Assembly (NCBI RefSeq): GCF_013141715.1
Contig: NZ_WHOA01000247.1
Coordinates: forward strand, 1 to 64,000
Origin: Paenibacillus phytorum
Lineage (GTDB): Bacteria > Bacillota > Bacilli > Paenibacillales > NBRC-103111
Length of the DNA stretch: 64,000 nt
Direction of reading: 5' to 3'
The position numbers and the translations under genes are program-made. The notes under the pieces were generated by a model, which saw only the letters and a list, made by a program, of their open reading frames with translations, was not told where the DNA came from and did no database searches. Positions 62,341-64,000 of the stretch are shown here, one piece after another (the first letter of the stretch is position 1; the number at the start of each line of letters is the position of its first letter).

Positions 62341-62497
62341 GTACGGTTTCGCCTCCATAATAGTTGATCTTGTCCAACTACATTATATGGAATTTATATT
62401 CGTGGCGATTTTGCTGCAGGTAAAGGTTTTGTAAATTTTAAAAATCGATGTAATCCTAATCATTTAGCTGCCGGATGTCAGATTATCAAATTAGAAT

Positions 62498-62857
62498 CTA
62501 TGATAATGGCGCCCTATTATATCCTCTGTCTCCGTATGGCTGCAATTTTTCCAGCCACCGCTTTTCCAATTGCTTAAGCTCCCAGCGCACATCGTTAACC
62601 CCGTCAGCTTCCTTCTCCTCTAGCACCTCATAGGTGAAAGTTTCAGCCCCTAGTTCCTTCCAATCTTTTTGCAATTGGGCATTTGCGAATCTTCCCATGT
62701 CCAATTGCATCTGTATAGTCATCCATTTGTTTTTCAGGTTGGGAAAGCTATCTACGTAAATTTTGCCATTGGCCTTGTTTGTTATTTGTATGGCACCCAT
62801 GTAGGTCTTAATCTGCTTGTATTCTTCCTGAAGCTCCTTGCGCTTGTTCTTATCCAT
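62498..62857 (-). CDS. GIY-YIG nuclease-like family protein
   Basis: 119-residue protein with a basic, charged N-terminal helix and a domain resembling the GIY-YIG fold: MGAIQITNKANGKIYVDSF near residues 20-38 takes the place of GxY and YxG. The catalytic Tyr of GIY is replaced by Ala-Ile (GAI), YVDS lacks the Gly, and the usual Arg region is weak. The ending LEKLQPYGDRGYNR is typical of a related Bacillus group whose nuclease activity is unproven. The ATG follows AAAGGAG. It lies 40 bases after the VWA gene on the same strand. Confidence 0.72.
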   Translation of the reverse strand: MDKNKRKELQEEYKQIKTYMGAIQITNKANGKIYVDSFPNLKNKWMTIQMQLDMGRFANAQLQKDWKELGAETFTYEVLEEKEADGVNDVRWELKQLEKRWLEKLQPYGDRGYNRAPLS

Positions 62858-62897
62858 GCCTTTTTCTCCTTTCGGGTCTTATAAAAGATTACAATAG

Positions 62898-64000
62898 TCA
62901 CAAATACCGAGCGATAATCCGAACCAACTTTGCAGGCAACTCTGTTAGACTTGTTATATCCAAAAATCTCTCATTCCCATAGATTTGATTAATTACATCC
63001 TTGTCCTGGCCTATTGCGGCTGCAAGAAATGTAATTCCTTTCCGTTCATATTCGTCTATAGTCTGCTGCATGTCTTTAATTGCATAGTTTCCGGTATAAT
63101 CATCCATGGCTTTGGGTTGCCCATCACTTATGCTGATCAATAATTTTGTCTGCCCAGGTGCAACAGTTAATCGGTCAGCCATAATTCTAAGAGCCATCCC
63201 ATCGCGGTTATTACTTCTTGCACGAATCCCCATTAGTCTAAATCGATCATTGGAATCCGTTTTATCAAAATCGGTATAAGCATAAATCGACATTTGCTCC
63301 AGTTTGGAAGCATCCGCTGTATCCCCGTATATCAGTATAGGAATATGACAAATTTGACAAAATTCATATACGGCTATCACCGCTCGCTTTGCCGCTTCTA
63401 ATCTACCAAAAGCTGACATGGATGCTGACTCATCAACCCTTAGCCCGACCACAAGGGAGGGGGATTCTGTTGGGGGACGTTTCTTGGCAAAATACCTAAA
63501 ATCCTGATAAGCAATACTATCCGCTTGAAATTTGCTGCCATAATACTGATTCTTAGCAAATTCAGAAGAAGTCTCATGTTCCAACAGCGGAAGTGTCTTT
63601 CTGGCAATCTCCCGTACGACAGGCATGAGTTCTTTACTTAGACTGAGATATTCCTGCTCAGATTCAATACCGTAATCCGGACGGTGAATGATGAGTTTAA
63701 CCCTTTTATGAATAGAATCGGACACAACCTCCCTTGCGTTCCGACTCAGCTTTTTACGGAAATCTCGATCTTTCTGCTTCGCTTCGTCTGACATTGTTTC
63801 AGGATTTGCCTGATGATATTGGGGAGTACCATCCTCTCCCATATCTGAACTTTCCATATCGGTAGCATCATCAGAAACATCGGATGTACTTTCGTCACTA
63901 TCCGCAGATTTTTTTAATGCGATCCCCTGTTCCTCTTCCTTCTTGTTGTGGTCAAAATCAGTGTCGTCGATATCTCCCCATGTTCTTATCTCTACTCCAT
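62898..64000 (-). CDS. VWA domain protein (NorD/CobT-like), truncated by the window edge
   Basis: The reading frame is open to the last base, so the start lies outside the window; an internal ATG at 63857 is not the start. At least 367 codons are visible. The N-terminal visible part is acidic and low-complexity (DSDESTSDVSDDATD), as in CobT/NorD-type proteins. The C-terminal 220 residues form a von Willebrand A domain with MIDAS motif DESASMSAF, a second metal-ligand region in NNRDGMAL, and LISISDGQPK. These proteins often work with an MoxR-type AAA ATPase in activation of a metal-containing partner; whether one is encoded upstream cannot be seen. Confidence 0.85.
   Translation of the reverse strand, partial: GVEIRTWGDIDDTDFDHNKKEEEQGIALKKSADSDESTSDVSDDATDMESSDMGEDGTPQYHQANPETMSDEAKQKDRDFRKKLSRNAREVVSDSIHKRVKLIIHRPDYGIESEQEYLSLSKELMPVVREIARKTLPLLEHETSSEFAKNQYYGSKFQADSIAYQDFRYFAKKRPPTESPSLVVGLRVDESASMSAFGRLEAAKRAVIAVYEFCQICHIPILIYGDTADASKLEQMSIYAYTDFDKTDSNDRFRLMGIRARSNNRDGMALRIMADRLTVAPGQTKLLISISDGQPKAMDDYTGNYAIKDMQQTIDEYERKGITFLAAAIGQDKDVINQIYGNERFLDITSLTELPAKLVRIIARYL

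Overview
The window reads as part of the chromosome of an endospore-forming Gram-positive bacterium of the order Bacillales, most likely Paenibacillus or a close relative. The basis is sporulation genes (a SpoVK-type AAA ATPase and a CotE spore-coat protein), a GlnR/GlnA nitrogen module, strong AAGGAGG-type ribosome binding sites, Tat- and lipoprotein-type secretion signals, and gene order that follows Bacillus subtilis read backwards: glnA-glnR-ynbB-hflX, spoVK, hfq-miaA, mutL-mutS, cotE. No rRNA, tRNA, CRISPR array, phage genes or transposase were seen.

Layout. 0.2-6 kb: M29 aminopeptidase, glnA-glnR with a GlnR box and a good sigma-A promoter, a methionine gamma-lyase-like PLP enzyme and HflX. 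6.2-10.4 kb: a Fur-controlled EfeUOB iron-uptake operon placed between hflX and spoVK, which are adjacent in B. subtilis. 10.4-14 kb: spoVK, a small monooxygenase, a histidine phosphatase, lipoate ligase and a frameshifted acetyltransferase. 14-16 kb: a palindromic repeat array, then a GNAT and a short-chain dehydrogenase on the + strand. 16-30 kb: YdcF, esterase, secreted cyclophilin, a class A PBP, then the RNA/DNA-maintenance run mutS-ctpA-mutL-methyltransferase-miaA-hfq. 30-38 kb: an amidoligase next to cotE, an aromatic-acid-exporter-like protein, an NMT1/THI5-type ABC importer and an M32 carboxypeptidase. 38-39 kb: an A-type Fe-S-like protein and a beta-carbonic anhydrase. 39-48.7 kb: a cell-envelope block with a large secreted five-repeat protein, a YknXYZ/MacAB-like export system, a lipoprotein, a two-component system and a DUF309 protein. 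48.9-53.7 kb: a frameshifted glycoside hydrolase 18 with N-terminal repeats, two small cysteine-rich proteins and a YyaL-type protein. 53.8-56.6 kb: an AT-rich YxlEFG-like ABC module with a divergent regulator, bounded by a 28-bp direct repeat. 56.7-64 kb: two TetR-headed operons, a LysM-anchored 5'-nucleotidase, a GIY-YIG-like protein and a VWA protein cut by the window edge.

The regulatory picture is unusually readable: two perfect Fur boxes (one in front of efeU, one orphan), a GlnR box, several long palindromic operators in front of TetR/HTH genes, and intrinsic terminators at almost every operon end. Four different families of intergenic hairpin repeats and two single-base frameshifts, both explicable as one base lost from a homopolymer, are the main irregularities. 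The most interesting functional leads are the uncharacterised secreted repeat protein with its export system, the amidoligase beside cotE, and the direct-repeat-bounded ABC island.
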